Origin: Cyclospora cayetanensis
Taxonomy: Eukaryota > Apicomplexa > Conoidasida > Eucoccidiorida > Eimeriidae
Reading direction: 5' to 3'
DNA: 64,000 nt
NCBI RefSeq assembly: GCF_002999335.1
Contig: NW_020312425.1
Span: 124,001 to 188,000, forward strand
The notes beneath the pieces were generated by a model. The model saw only the letters and a program-made list of their open reading frames with translations, did not search any database and had not been told where the DNA came from. Shown one piece after another: positions 35,940 through 47,000 of the stretch (the stretch's first letter is position 1; every line of letters starts with the position of its first letter). Position numbers and translations under genes: made by a program.

Positions 35940-37039
35940 AAGCAGTCGAGTGCAGACCCTCTTCAGCCCTTTTTCACTGCCCCAAGGAAGCATCTGACTT
36001 TCAAAGCAACCAACGTTCGCTGCACGGGTAGAAAATGCACATTGAGAGCGCCGCTTTTCCTTATTCTGGGAGGTTGAGTTTCCGTGTTTTTGCCTCTCCT
36101 GAATAGTTCCGATTCCCTGTCTTCATCTTGAGACACAGGAGGCAGCGTTAAACGCGTGCAGAGGGTGTAACGCCGGCACCGTGGTACTTTAGAGTGTGTA
36201 AATCCTAATTGGGATGTGTCAGGTACGTGGGCAGCCTTGGCAGTCTCTCTCGCCTCTGGCCTTCAGACCTCTTCAGCCCCCAGTGTCTCCTCTACCGTTG
36301 CCGACTGTGAGTCATCGAGCAGCCACAGCACGCAAGCTGCTTCGTCTATACGGCGAGTTTTGCAAGTGCGCTACACAGGTTGCGCCTTGAGAAGTCCCTG
36401 CTCGCTTAAACAACCCCCGCTTTCCCGCAGTATCCACAGCATCGAGCTGAGGGTAAGGCAGACCGTCGATTCCTGGGGCATTCATCGAACGCCTCCGTTT
36501 CTACTGAGGGTCCAAAGCAAAAGCACTCGGCGTTCAACAAATAAATGCCCCAAAGAATTGCAAGCTGGCGCGCTCACTGGCTCTTCTCGCATTCCCTTGC
36601 ATCATCCCGCCTCGCCTAAAGGGCTGCTCTGCGCTGCACGCCGTCGTGCACCTGGGGTTGCTGCTGAGCGTATCGGCAGCGAGGTCTTCGTCTGTTTCCT
36701 TCCTATAATTGGAGTTCTTCAATGTGCTAATTGTTTGTTTCATGAATTTTGACTGTACGGAACCCAGGGATGGCGTGGAGCTGCTCTTCTTCCCGCTGTC
36801 TAGAAAAAAACGCAGGACTCGTTTAACTGCAGCGAGCCGCTGCATGTGTGTGTGCTAAGTGCCGCCGCCTTCCGTGGCTGGCTGCTTCCTTCCACCGTTC
36901 TTCTGCGATTTGCTGCCCCTTTCGCTTCTTTCGCGCGCTGCTTCAGGTCCTCTGTAGAGCTTGTGAGGCTCTACAGGGGGATCGCCATACACCTGCTGCC
37001 GACAGCGGCTGCGGAGGCCTCCCCAAAAGGACCTCTTAA
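35940..37039 (+). CDS. Exon chain of an unknown gene, 5' end unresolved
   Basis: Segments 35940-36027, 36267-36306, 36431-36452 and 36947-37039 are bounded by AG acceptors and GT donors and join in phase. They read FFTAPRKHLTFKATNVRCT, then DLFSPQCLLYRCRL, then IHSIELR, then a cysteine-bearing piece ending at TAA 37037-37039. The very short exons are unusual, but the phases agree at all three junctions. An alternative donor inside the last segment (after position 36962) could join instead, in phase, to the frame that begins near 37167. In that case this would be the 5' part of the next gene. No family is recognised. Confidence 0.35.
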
Positions 37040-37211
37040 CGGCCTTGTCTGAGGCTTCTGAGTGCAACGCCTGCTGCTGCCGCTGCGTGGAATCCACGAC
37101 CAGCTGCACTGGTCAGAGACACGTCGAGCCGGCCTTGGCACAGAGGCAGCGGCTGCGCAGACAGGCGCTGTCTGGTGCCCCCTCCTTTCTTCCACTGCGG
37201 GATTTGTGAAT

Positions 37212-38636
37212 ATGCTCTATGAAACACAGCGGACTCTTCCTCCAATGGGCAAGGGCCCTCTTTGCCCAGGGATGCACGGGGCAGTGGAGCACCGCATCTC
37301 CTTCGCTGAAGGAACTCGTCAGGCGCTTCACAGTGCCTCTTACCGCAGACTTCCTTCTTCCAGCAATCCTGCTGCTCCCTCAGCAGCTGCAGCCTCGGCT
37401 GTGCTGGCTGCGGATGCCACTGGGGTGACGCTGCCCCCCACCGCGTTTGGCCCTGCCTCTCCGCCTTTAGGAGTCTACAGTCAACCCTACTCAGCCTTGT
37501 ACGGCCTCTCCCGTGAAGTCAGAACTTACGACCCCCACAGCTACCCCCTAACCCTGAGCGGAGTGCCTCTGCAACGCGCCTGGGAAGGGGCGAAGCCTTC
37601 CGACGGGGGACCGCTTCAGACACTCCAGTCAGCGAATGGAGCCTTCCTCACAGGGACTTATCAGCCTGCCCCCAGCCACCCAGCAACCTCGTCCTCAATG
37701 CACGCAGCACCCCCCCCCCAAGAGGAGCTGCTCAGAAACTCCTGCCACGGTGCAACAACGACTGCCGCACAGACTCCCAGCGCAGAGCCACAGCTCTCCG
37801 GGGGTGCGTCCAGTGGAGGCCTCCAGCACTGGAGAAACCTTTCGAGTGCGTCTGAACGCAGCGCGTCCACTGTGACACCCCCGACTTCTCAGCAAGCGGA
37901 AAGGGAAGGCCGATGGGCCGAAGCTAGGCCTCCTCTACAGCCTTTGCCTCATCCCCAAGCTTGCGAGAACCCTGCGTCTCCCCTTCTAGGAGCCGCTGCG
38001 GACAGAGACGTGAGGAGCACGGACTGGCACCCACCAGGCACCCCCGACGGCCTCCAGACACAGGCGAGCAGCATCGGCTTGGGCGATCGAGAGACTGCCG
38101 GAAGCACCGAGGCCATGCAGATGTTCATGAAAGCCATCAGCGGAGAGAAGCCTCAGCATCTCCCGCACACTCCGCAGCCGCCGCAGCAGAGGGCAGCAGC
38201 TTTGCCGTCTTTCGCACGCACTGAGGAGCTGCTCTCGCACAGCCAGACGTTTGGGGGAGCCCGTCCTGCAGCCCTCTTGTCGCCATCTGAGAGAGCGGCT
38301 GCAGGAGCAGCGGGGAGACAGGGGGTGGGGGGGGGTTGCGGCTCGACAGGTAGGCGCACACGGATGAGTCGGAGGCCTTTCTCTCCTTTCTCCTCTGTTT
38401 GAGGGGAGGAAGGATTAGCGAAACGCCACTTGACCCACGGAAAAGGCCCCTCTAGCATTAGGAGCAAGGCAGCACCTCTGAGGGGGCCTTCTAACAGTCC
38501 CTGTTCGGGGAATTTTACAGGAAATGCTGCTTCTTTTCGTGCTACCGGACCTGTTCACAGATACGACGCTAGAAGGCCCCGCCGAGCCTCAGGACTTGGA
38601 TGGATGGCGCCTACTTGTTCGAGACGTGCGCTGTAA
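37212..38636 (+). CDS. Ser/Pro/Ala-rich protein, unknown function
   Basis: A long frame from ATG 37212 (open from 37062) to a GT donor after 38349, joined in phase to 38521-38636, encodes about 417 residues. The start (MLYETQRTLPPMGKGPLCPG) and a YSQPYSALYGLSREVRTYDP segment look ordered. The remainder is Ser/Pro/Ala/Gln-rich. The second exon can also be read in a different phase as EMLLLFVLPDLFTDTTLEGP, which looks more protein-like. If so, the true donor of the first exon is elsewhere and the gene could continue into the coiled-coil exons downstream. No domain is recognised. Confidence 0.4.
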
Positions 38637-39088
38637 CCATCATCTCCCGCTTCTGTCCCTATTCTGCCCTGCGACTGTTTCTTTTCCCCTGATGCTTGCC
38701 TGTGCGTTTTCCTGTGCAGCGTGCTTCGCTTTCCAAATAGTTGTACGTGTGCATGTGTACTATGTGTGCTGATTTCGCCATCTGAGGCCCTAGTGTCGGG
38801 GGTGTGCAGAGCACAGTTTTCCGCAGCTCTGTGCTATGCATAAACTTACACATTCCAAAGCACTCCCTGCGCCTGTTGTTGACACCTGTGCATGCGTTCC
38901 TAAACGTGGTGGGTGCACACACTGCACGAGTGCTGCTGCATGGCATGTGAACACCTGCACTGGCATGGAAAAATCAGGACTGCGCTAACCTCTTCGGGTC
39001 CGTCCATACACTGCAGACCACCACGGCTTGACAAGCCGTGGACACCTTGCTTGCTAGGTAAGGGACTGCGTGCATGTGCCTCCTGCAG

Positions 39089-41064
39089 CTGACTCTAGCG
39101 AAGAAGGTAGTGGAAGACCGCCTTAACGAGCAGACAAAGCAGACTTCTGAGCTACAACAGGCTCTTGACAAGGAGGTTTGTTTTTTCGCACCGTGCGAAG
39201 ATTAGCGCTGGCAGCCTCACAGAAGGCCAGTCACCACAAAGGCAAGGGCAACAAGGGGAGAAAGCTCAAATGCAGTGGCGTGGCCGTAACATGTGCGCAG
39301 GTGGCTCGCGCCGCAGCAGAAAAGAGGGTTTACCAGCAAACTGAAGCTGAGCTGCAAACAACACGCGAGGAGTTGCAGCGGCAGCGGTAAGCGTTACAAC
39401 TGGGGAGTCTTCTCGCTAAATCGGGGGCAAATAGCTTTCTGCCAAAACGCTCATACGTGAGAGAGTCTCTACGCTCTACCTCCGTCTAACGAAGGTTATT
39501 TCTTCTGTGAGGCGCCCATCCCCCCCCTGCTGCAACGTGGACCTCATAGGCAGAGTGCACACACTGCCGCCGCTGCCATGCGTTCCTATAGACATGCTGC
39601 AAAGCCCCAAACGGGAATCGACTCCGTGCGGAAGATTTGTCAGGCAAGCAGTCTTGGCGCCGGGCAGCTAAGCGACGAGGAGATGCGAGAACTCATGGAG
39701 GAAGTTTTGGTAAGTGGCAGATTGGAAGGTGAAGCCTTTTTTCTGTTATCGCAGGCTTCCAGAGCTACTTAGGGGTAACGGGGTGTGCCTGTAGTCTTTC
39801 TTGGGTGTGCGAATTCGGGATTTTTGCAGCGAAATTACTGTGACGCCCAAAGGGAGAACGACAGACTGCGCAGAGAAGCCGAGCAGCTGAAGGGGGAATT
39901 TACCAGTGACAAGACAGTTGCTACTGTAGGGGCCATTGGCACAGCTTTGACCTTTAAACTCGAAACTCTTAGGCTTCGCCTCTCGGGGCAGCAAAATGGT
40001 CCCGTCGGAAAAAACAAACGCTGCTGCCCCTTGGTTGTGCAAAGCTGATGCATGCCATGGCCTCGCACATATTCTTGTCTAATGACCCGGTGTACACCGC
40101 TACAAACAACGCGCAAGAGACACCGTGTGCAGGAGCAGCGCACACCACCTGCTGTCTACTCCTGCTGATTGTCGGCGTGCCCTTGCTGTTGCGTGGCCTT
40201 ACAGCTGAACGGCGAGCTGCAGAAACTGAAGCAGGAGGTCTACTCTAAAGACGCAGTCATCGGGAGGTGGGAGCTATTTGCCACCACCATTGACGGCCTT
40301 CTGTCCTCGAGAAATGCCCCCCACGCCCTTCTTGTAAGGCCCTCACTATGCCAGGGGTGTTCTTTTTTCCCTAGACTTTCCCGCTATCTTCCTAGTATGT
40401 TGAGCTAGTAGGCGCCTTTCTCCTCGTCTTGGAGGGCGCATGCTATGCACACCACGTTCCCTGTAGCGTGCGACGTCAGCCCACACTCCCCACACGAGTG
40501 CGTGAAAAACCAGAGCTCCATTTTCTCTGGAAGCATGCATCTAAGCCCCAGGAGACGAGGCGAGAGGGGCGGCAAATAGCCTCCTGTTGCTCTGCGCTGT
40601 CTCAGGTGGAAAGCGTACAGAGGGAAGTTGCAAAAGTCCTCAGCGATGGCATCCACCAGTACGAGCCGTGCAGAGTAGACTGCAACGAGCAGAAGCAGCA
40701 GCAGCAGCAGCCTGAGGAGCCGCAGCAGAAGGGGGCAGCTTCTCCACCACCCAGTAGTGGGAGTAGAAGCCGATGCAGCAGCAACAGCAGGGGCAGTAAG
40801 ACACAGGGCGAGCGGCCGTGTACGGTTCCTGACGTCAAATCCTCTGTGGGATCCGCTAAATCACCAGGAGGGAAAGACTCCGTGGGCAAGGCCCCCGTAG
40901 TATTGAGCTCTAACAATCCAATGCCCACAAAGGTGTCAGAAGAACATACTAACGCTACAGAGGGTGCAGCTACGGCAAAGTCTGTGAGACAGCGGATTCA
41001 GGAATACAATATTAGCAAATCTTCTGTTGACGGGGCTAAGCCTACAGACGCCAAGGGCAAGTAA
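39089..41064 (+). CDS. Coiled-coil protein exons
   Basis: Six exons join in phase: 39089-39175, 39301-39386, 39592-39709, 39830-39916, 40205-40333 and 40606-41064 (TAA). The first five encode an almost continuous heptad-rich helix (VVEDRLNEQTKQTSELQQAL; AEKRVYQQTEAELQ; SDEEMRELMEEVL; RENDRLRREAEQLK; LNGELQKLKQEVY). The last exon carries a poly-Gln run, a Ser/Lys-rich region and a basic tail. The first exon begins in phase 0 without a start codon, so at least one 5' exon is missing. The exons at 37.2-38.6 kb are the best candidates. Structural or scaffold roles are common for such proteins, but nothing here identifies one. Confidence 0.6.
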
Positions 41065-41825
41065 GCAGACACAACCTTTGGCTCAAGTGTACGAGAATCC
41101 TTCGTCCTCCTCCGCATGCACAAAAGAAAGAGCTCTGTCTGAACGAGGAGGTGACAGCCAAATTGCTGGTCATTTTTGCTGCATGCGCGGGGTTGCGTGT
41201 GTTCTGCGCCTGCCGCCCACGTGCTGTCGGCCTCACGCCCCCAAGAGACTTTTTTTTACTAACGCGCGCCGAGAGGTGCGAAACGGTATTTAATAAAGAG
41301 CAGAGAGCAGATACACTTTCTACAAAGCTGAGATATGAATCTCTGCTGCAACGCACTGACACCTACCGGGAATAGGGCGCCTGGTGCTCTATCGGCAATG
41401 GTGCAAGCGAGGCAGAGACACCCAGCAAATTGCGGGCCCTACCGAGAGGCGTCTTTTGTGTAGAGAAGCCTTGCAGCTAAGCACCTGCAGAAGATGTCTA
41501 CGGCGGACTCACCGTAGAGAGTCGCTAGTGTGCCACTGTCATTTAGTAACTGCACAGTGCGCACCCCACCAAGCGTGTGCAGATGCACGCGCAAAGGCGG
41601 TGAATTCTGCTTATCGTGCAAACGCCTTCTGTACAGATACATGTTGGGGGGTATGTGCACGAGCAGCTATACGAATGCAAGCGCCTTTATGAGCCCTTGG
41701 AGGAAGGGGCACCATGCTAGCTCTGCCAGTCACAGGGGCACAAGAGACTTCGCGAGAGGAGCGCAGCTCAAACTTTCCCCATGACGCCTTTCGGGAGCTA
41801 TAGGTCAATGCCTGCCTCAAACGTA
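41065..41825. other. Spacer between convergent genes
   Basis: This holds the 3' ends of the coiled-coil gene (plus) and the unknown minus-strand gene. Only short frames in all directions are present. AATAAAG occurs at about 41293. Confidence 0.4.
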
Positions 41826-42859
41826 TCAGACGAAGTGCTTTGAATATCCAAGGCGCGCATGCCTTGCGACAGTCCAGTGACAGCGGAGGGGCCCTGAGAA
41901 TCACAACAAGGTGGTAGACAGCAGGTGCAGCAGCAGTAGCTTGGAAACGGAAAGTGCAGACACAGGCGCAACGTAGCAGGAAGGAGTTACCAATACACAG
42001 GGAGGGTGGTATTAATGAAGGAAAGTTTATGAAGTCGCTCACGTCACACGTGGAAGATCCGGATTCTGCTGTCTGTACTGTTTTTGAAGGTGGGTGTGCA
42101 TCTGCTCTTTCTGGTGCGTCTGCTCTTGCTGCCCCCTCCGAGGAATTCATAGTAGAGACAGCCGGTGCTTCGATACGTTCTTTTGATGGCAATTCGCTGT
42201 GGACGCAGGCTTCTGTCCTGGTGGCGCTCAAAGCCACCATTCTGTCTCTGATATGCTTCAAACGTTCCTCTTTCTTTTCCAGCGCTACAACATTTCCTGC
42301 TATGGCATCCACGAGGTCAGGGTCTTCTCCATTCTGCGGCGCATCACACCAATACGACATCTCCGTGATCATCCATCTAATCTCTTGCGAGGGCCCTCGT
42401 GAGGCACTAGTTTATCACTGCTCGCTCGTTCCACACTGCAAAGGAGGTGCAAGAAGAGTGCAGCTACACGGGCGGCTAGAGAGACTTTAAGCTTACGGGG
42501 TCAAACTCTTGTATTTCCCTGTTTGAGCGTTCTGCGTAGGGGAGGAGCAAGAACCGCAGAGGAGAGCTCATTGCAAAGGGGAAGCAGGCGTCGCCAGGCC
42601 AGATTATAGCCATGTATGCAGAAAAACAGTAGGCTGGTGTTTTTCAGGGGTAAATTCCTATGGAGAGGAGTGGCCTCTTACGAGTGCATAATAATGGCTC
42701 TAGATGATGTGCTACGGACTCACTGAGATGGGAAATTGCATTCTCGATTTCCTTAGCTGCATCCTCCAGAATGCCCAAATCGTCAGGCAGCTCCGGAGTT
42801 AAGCCAAGGCTGATGGAGCTGGCTTTGAAGGCGCGGCTTGGGGGGATGTAGATCTCCAT
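41826..42859 (-). CDS. Small unknown protein with helical domain
   Basis: Three segments (42859-42682, 42383-41991, 41893-41826) join in phase to about 212 residues. The start MEIYIPPSRAFKASSISLGL follows an acceptor, so an upstream noncoding or coding exon may exist. The core looks helical and acidic (LGILEDAAKEIENAISHLSE, then across the intron IRWMITEMSYWCDAPQNGED, and KKEERLKHIRDRM). The later part is Ala/Ser/Pro-rich. The final small exon is the least certain. No family is recognised. A decayed copy of part of the RMC1-like gene lies just upstream on the same strand. Confidence 0.45.
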
Positions 42860-42972
42860 TGGGAAACGGCACTGTGTGAGAGAGATGATCTGGCAGATAC
42901 AACTGAACAAGGGCGGGGGTGGGATTCGGGGTGGCCTTGTGGTCTGTCTGTCTTTCTCTCTCTTTCTCTCTC

Positions 42973-43120
42973 CTTTGCAGTTCCTGATCCAGGCTCGTAA
43001 GTGCCCGAGCACGTGCTGCTGCAGCCTCAGATTCTCCGTCTGAACTTTAACGTCGGCCGCAATGCTTTGCAGAATCGTGTTAAAGCGGGAAGTCCGACTC
43101 CCCTTGCTGCTCCGAACCTC
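42973..43120 (-). pseudogene. Inverted, frameshifted fragment of the RMC1-like gene
   Basis: The minus strand encodes SIAADVKVQTENLRLQQHVL and GHLRAWIRNCK. The last exon of the RMC1-like gene (about 48980-49100, plus strand) encodes SIAADVEAQKEQPGLLQHVL and GHIRAWISECK. Similarity is visible at the DNA level and extends upstream through SDFPL, where this copy has one extra base and an in-frame stop. It is therefore a relic, not an exon of a working copy. About 140 bases are recognisable. Confidence 0.75.
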
Positions 43121-43189
43121 TCGGGAGGTGCAGGCGTGTGCCGAGTAGAGTGCTCTAACAGGCTTAGCCGAATGGAAAGCACGGCTTAG

Positions 43190-44062
43190 ACAGACAAGTA
43201 GTCATTTCTGTTGCAAATTATGGGTTCCATTGTTTATGCGTGCGTGGGATTATTACTGCCGTGCATGCACAAGGGATGCTGTTACCCAGACCACCGCATT
43301 CCGTTGTTGCATGAAAGAAACAGAGCCCGTGAACGACTCAGCTAGCATTGCATTCCCAATGCTATGATTTTATTTCGCAAATCAAAGAGTCATCATCTCT
43401 TAATAAATACAAGAAGGACTACTTAATATCTTGTTTGTGTTTGGGAGGCTGCGAGGCGCGGTCGCTGACGACACATATCATGCAGGTTTACAGGAACATG
43501 CCGCTCACGTATTGTGTGTGACCCTACTTCTACCTCCCATCTATCTCTTTTTGTATTCTAGAGGTACACAGGTTTTGTTGGAAACATCGACTACCCAGGA
43601 GACAAAAAGGCGCAATCCTCCCTTGGCATGCCGCATGACGGCGCCTAGGTTCCCAATTGCACTGCAAACACGCATGAACAGAGACCGAAACCAGCGGTAT
43701 CAGATACAGCTTGGCTCATTCGCAACTCATTCGCTGTCTCTCATGTTTGCTGTCAAAGGGGGGGATTCACGGAAACGCTCATCTCTTGGAGCTCTAGGGA
43801 GTATTGCCTGCTTGTGGTACCCGACGGCCACCAGGCCAGCTTAATGCGCAGAAACCACCCCCTTCCTCGAGGATCGAACAGCTTTTTATTACGCTTTTCG
43901 TTTCTGCCCCTTGAAACGGCCTCGGGGGCAGCGGGAGGGGGGCTCCAGAAACACCACGCCGTTTAGGGAGCGACTGCAGGCGTATCGCATTTCACAGAGT
44001 GCTCCTTTCCATTCGCACAGTCTGCAGCTTCTTCCCAGAAAGGGCCAGCGGCATAAGAGGCC
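43190..44062 (+). other. Spacer with one likely terminal exon
   Basis: The segment 43562-43648 follows a strong acceptor (TTTTTGTATTCTAG). It reads RYTGFVGNIDYPGDKKAQSS and a few more residues to a TAG stop. It looks like the last exon of a plus-strand gene, but I could not place its upstream exons. The rest of the spacer should include the promoter of the RMC1-like gene. Confidence 0.35.
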
Positions 44063-47000
44063 ATGACATCCTCAAAGGCTTTAGGCGACACCGACAGTGC
44101 CCCTTGCCCCCTAACAGAGGGCGAGCACTGTTTCTATTCCCAGCAACCAGTGTGTCACGTGTCTCATCAGCTGTTCAGCTTCGATCCTGCGGCTACACTC
44201 AGTATCTTCTATGACCCCCAACACAACCGTGTACTGCACCAAGTAGAAAACGTGCTCTACGCCTTCGACTGCGCCAAAGTGCATCCCAAGCTCAAGGACG
44301 GATATCCAATCCGGTTAGCTAATGTTCGCTGCCTCCTCTCCCTACAGCCTCATGTCGCGCTTCTCCCTCAGCCCTCCCCTCCTCTGCCCCCCTACCCATG
44401 CTTCCCTTCCACCAGCTGCCCCTCTCCTGCGCGTTCGTCTCTTTACCCCATTTGGCCTCGTTTCTTCCGTTTCCTCTTGCTCCTGGCTGCTGCAGATTCC
44501 CCAAACCAAAATGCATGCTGATATCCTTCTCCCCTTGTGGCAACTTCCTGCTGTACGTCACGGCTCTCGCGGAGGGGGAAGACTCGGGGAGTGCTCCCCG
44601 GCTGTCTTCCCAGCCCTCAAACTCAGCAGCAGACGCTGCTGCCGCGTCAGCCAGGCCTCCCTGCGGCATTACTCAAGAAGCTGGCATCGTCGACTTCTTC
44701 GGTGATGACTCCCTCACAACTTTCGTCCCTTTAAAGGGAGGCACAGTTTGCGAAGATCTACCTGGAGTCCTACAGGCTTTTTGGCTAGCCGTGCCGCTAA
44801 CCGCCAGCTCAGAAGCGAGCACCTTGTTGGTCGTTATCACGCAGAAAAACATCGAGCTCTTCAGGGCGAGTCTTTTGGCATACAGACTCTCCTTTGCCTC
44901 GTGCAGGTGGCGTTCGCAGGAGGGAGGGATCGTGGCGGGGTGTCCCTACAGTCCGTTTTGTGTGTGTGTGTGTCTATATGTGCATGCTCTGGGTATATCT
45001 TGTTTCGTCTTTTCAGTTCGTGCACGCCGGAAAGACTCTGCACGCCCTGAAAAAAGTCGCTCAAGTGTCGTTGCTCGCGTGGATTGCGCTGCCATCGTGG
45101 CCTAAGACTGCAGCCGCCCCTATCGTCAGTGGCGATGCAGCGCAGCAGCAGCAACACCAACAGAGCCAGCAGTCTGCACCAGCGGCAACGCTTGCAAGTA
45201 CAGGAACCGCCTCCTCGGTTGTCTTCGTTGTTGCCGTTGGACAGAGGACGCTTCAGCCGTTCTTACTCGACTCCAAGACTCTGGTTAGCACCCAAAACAT
45301 CAAATTCCAAGCGCTCCCGTCGCCCCTACTTCTGGTTTTATTAGCCACGCACTCAGTCTACCTGTATCTCTACGTGTGAACATGGATGATGCTCTGTGTG
45401 TGTGTATTTCTGTGTGTGTATATTTCTGTGTGTGTGTGTATTTCTGTGTGTGTGTGTATATCTGCGTCCCTGGAATGACACAGAGCCTTGTGCGACTGGC
45501 AAAGATAGAGCTTAACTTGCCCCTCTGGCAGGCGCTGCAACAGCGCGATGTGTATGTCTTCTCTCTGTACGATACTGCTTACTGCGTGCATGCGGATGGC
45601 CATGCGGGGAGGATCTCGCTAAGAGCTATTACGGGTCCTCTCCAACCCGACACAGTGCTCGACGCCCTTGCGCCAGGTGCGACACAGAAGGGAAACTGGG
45701 AGTCATTTTTTTTAATCGATGTGGCCACTTCTTTTGATTGGCTTGCACCGCCTTAGGTGGATATCTCTTCTCTGTGCCTCCCGTGGATATCTTTTCTCTG
45801 TGCATCCCGTGGATTTGTCTTCTCTGTGCATCCCTTGGATTTCTCTTCTCTGTGCCTCCCGTGGATATCTTTTCTCTGTGCATCCCGTGGATTTCTCTTC
45901 TCTGTGCCTCCCGTGGATTTCTCTTCTCTGTGCCTCCCTTGGATTTCTCTTCTCTGTGCATCCCTTGGATATCTCTTCTCTGTGCATCCCGTGGATTTCT
46001 CTTCTCTGTGCATCCCGTGGATTTCTTTTCTCTGTGCTTCCCGTGGAGTTTTACGGCCCGCAGTGCGATTTGCATCGCTGCATGCAGGGGACCTACAGCT
46101 GTTGGCACTCGACAATATGATAGTCGTGTATCACGCGGCTTTGGATTCGGTGCTCCTATTTGACGTTCACCGATCCCCCCTCTACGCAGCGAACGGCATG
46201 CCCGAGGGGGCCTCCCTCGAGACCACCAGAAGCCCCACGGGGGGCCCCCCGCAAATGCGGATCAAGGGCAAGCCAGTCACTCCTAAGCCAGCGGATCTCA
46301 ACAAGGGCGTGTGGGCTGTTGGTCCTCTGGTGAGAGCAACGGCGCTGTCTATGCAGCCGGCTGCGCCGTTCCGTGGCTTAGGAGAGAAAAGGGGGGGGGC
46401 GGCGGAAGGGCAAAACGAGAATGTGGCGGAGGCTTCTGCGCCTTGCGACGGCCTCATGGATGTCGAGCTCCAGGCTCCGAATCTCGGTAAGTGAGGATAC
46501 TGAGAAAACGTCACGTGGTGGCACACAAGTGGGAGCCATCAAGCGGCAGATAGAGGCTGGGGAAAGCACGTAGACAGCAAAAGAGGAGCAGGACGGGAGC
46601 TAGACAGCGAGAGAGAGAGAGAGCGACGCACGGAGAGACAGAGAGCGAAAGACAGGGAGGGGACGAAAGAAACGTGCATGCAGAGGGCGAGGGTGACATT
46701 GACTATGGGACCCGTGCAGAGAGGTGGTTTGAAGGATGAAGCGTCGTTGTGTGAAGTCGTGCAGCGCTGGCTGTGGTGCACACACACCAGTGCCAAGTCT
46801 TTGATGAATCTGCGTACTCGCAAGCAAACGAAAAAGGAGCTGCTCAACTCCAGAGTTGTGCTATCGCGCTTTGTTGCTTAGAGGTCGCCCAGTTCGTCTC
46901 TCCCGACGTCATCATCGATGCAGAGTTTGGAGGGGTGTACCGGCTGGAGCTCAATACGTATGCCATTATGCATAGACTTCTGAAGGAGAAGCAGTCCCTG

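Noticed and set aside
45719..46163. Long frames with repeated SLCIPWIS or THREEKSTG-like units
   Set aside because: They arise from a 26-bp minisatellite that has no stop in any frame. The array lies in an intron of the RMC1-like gene.
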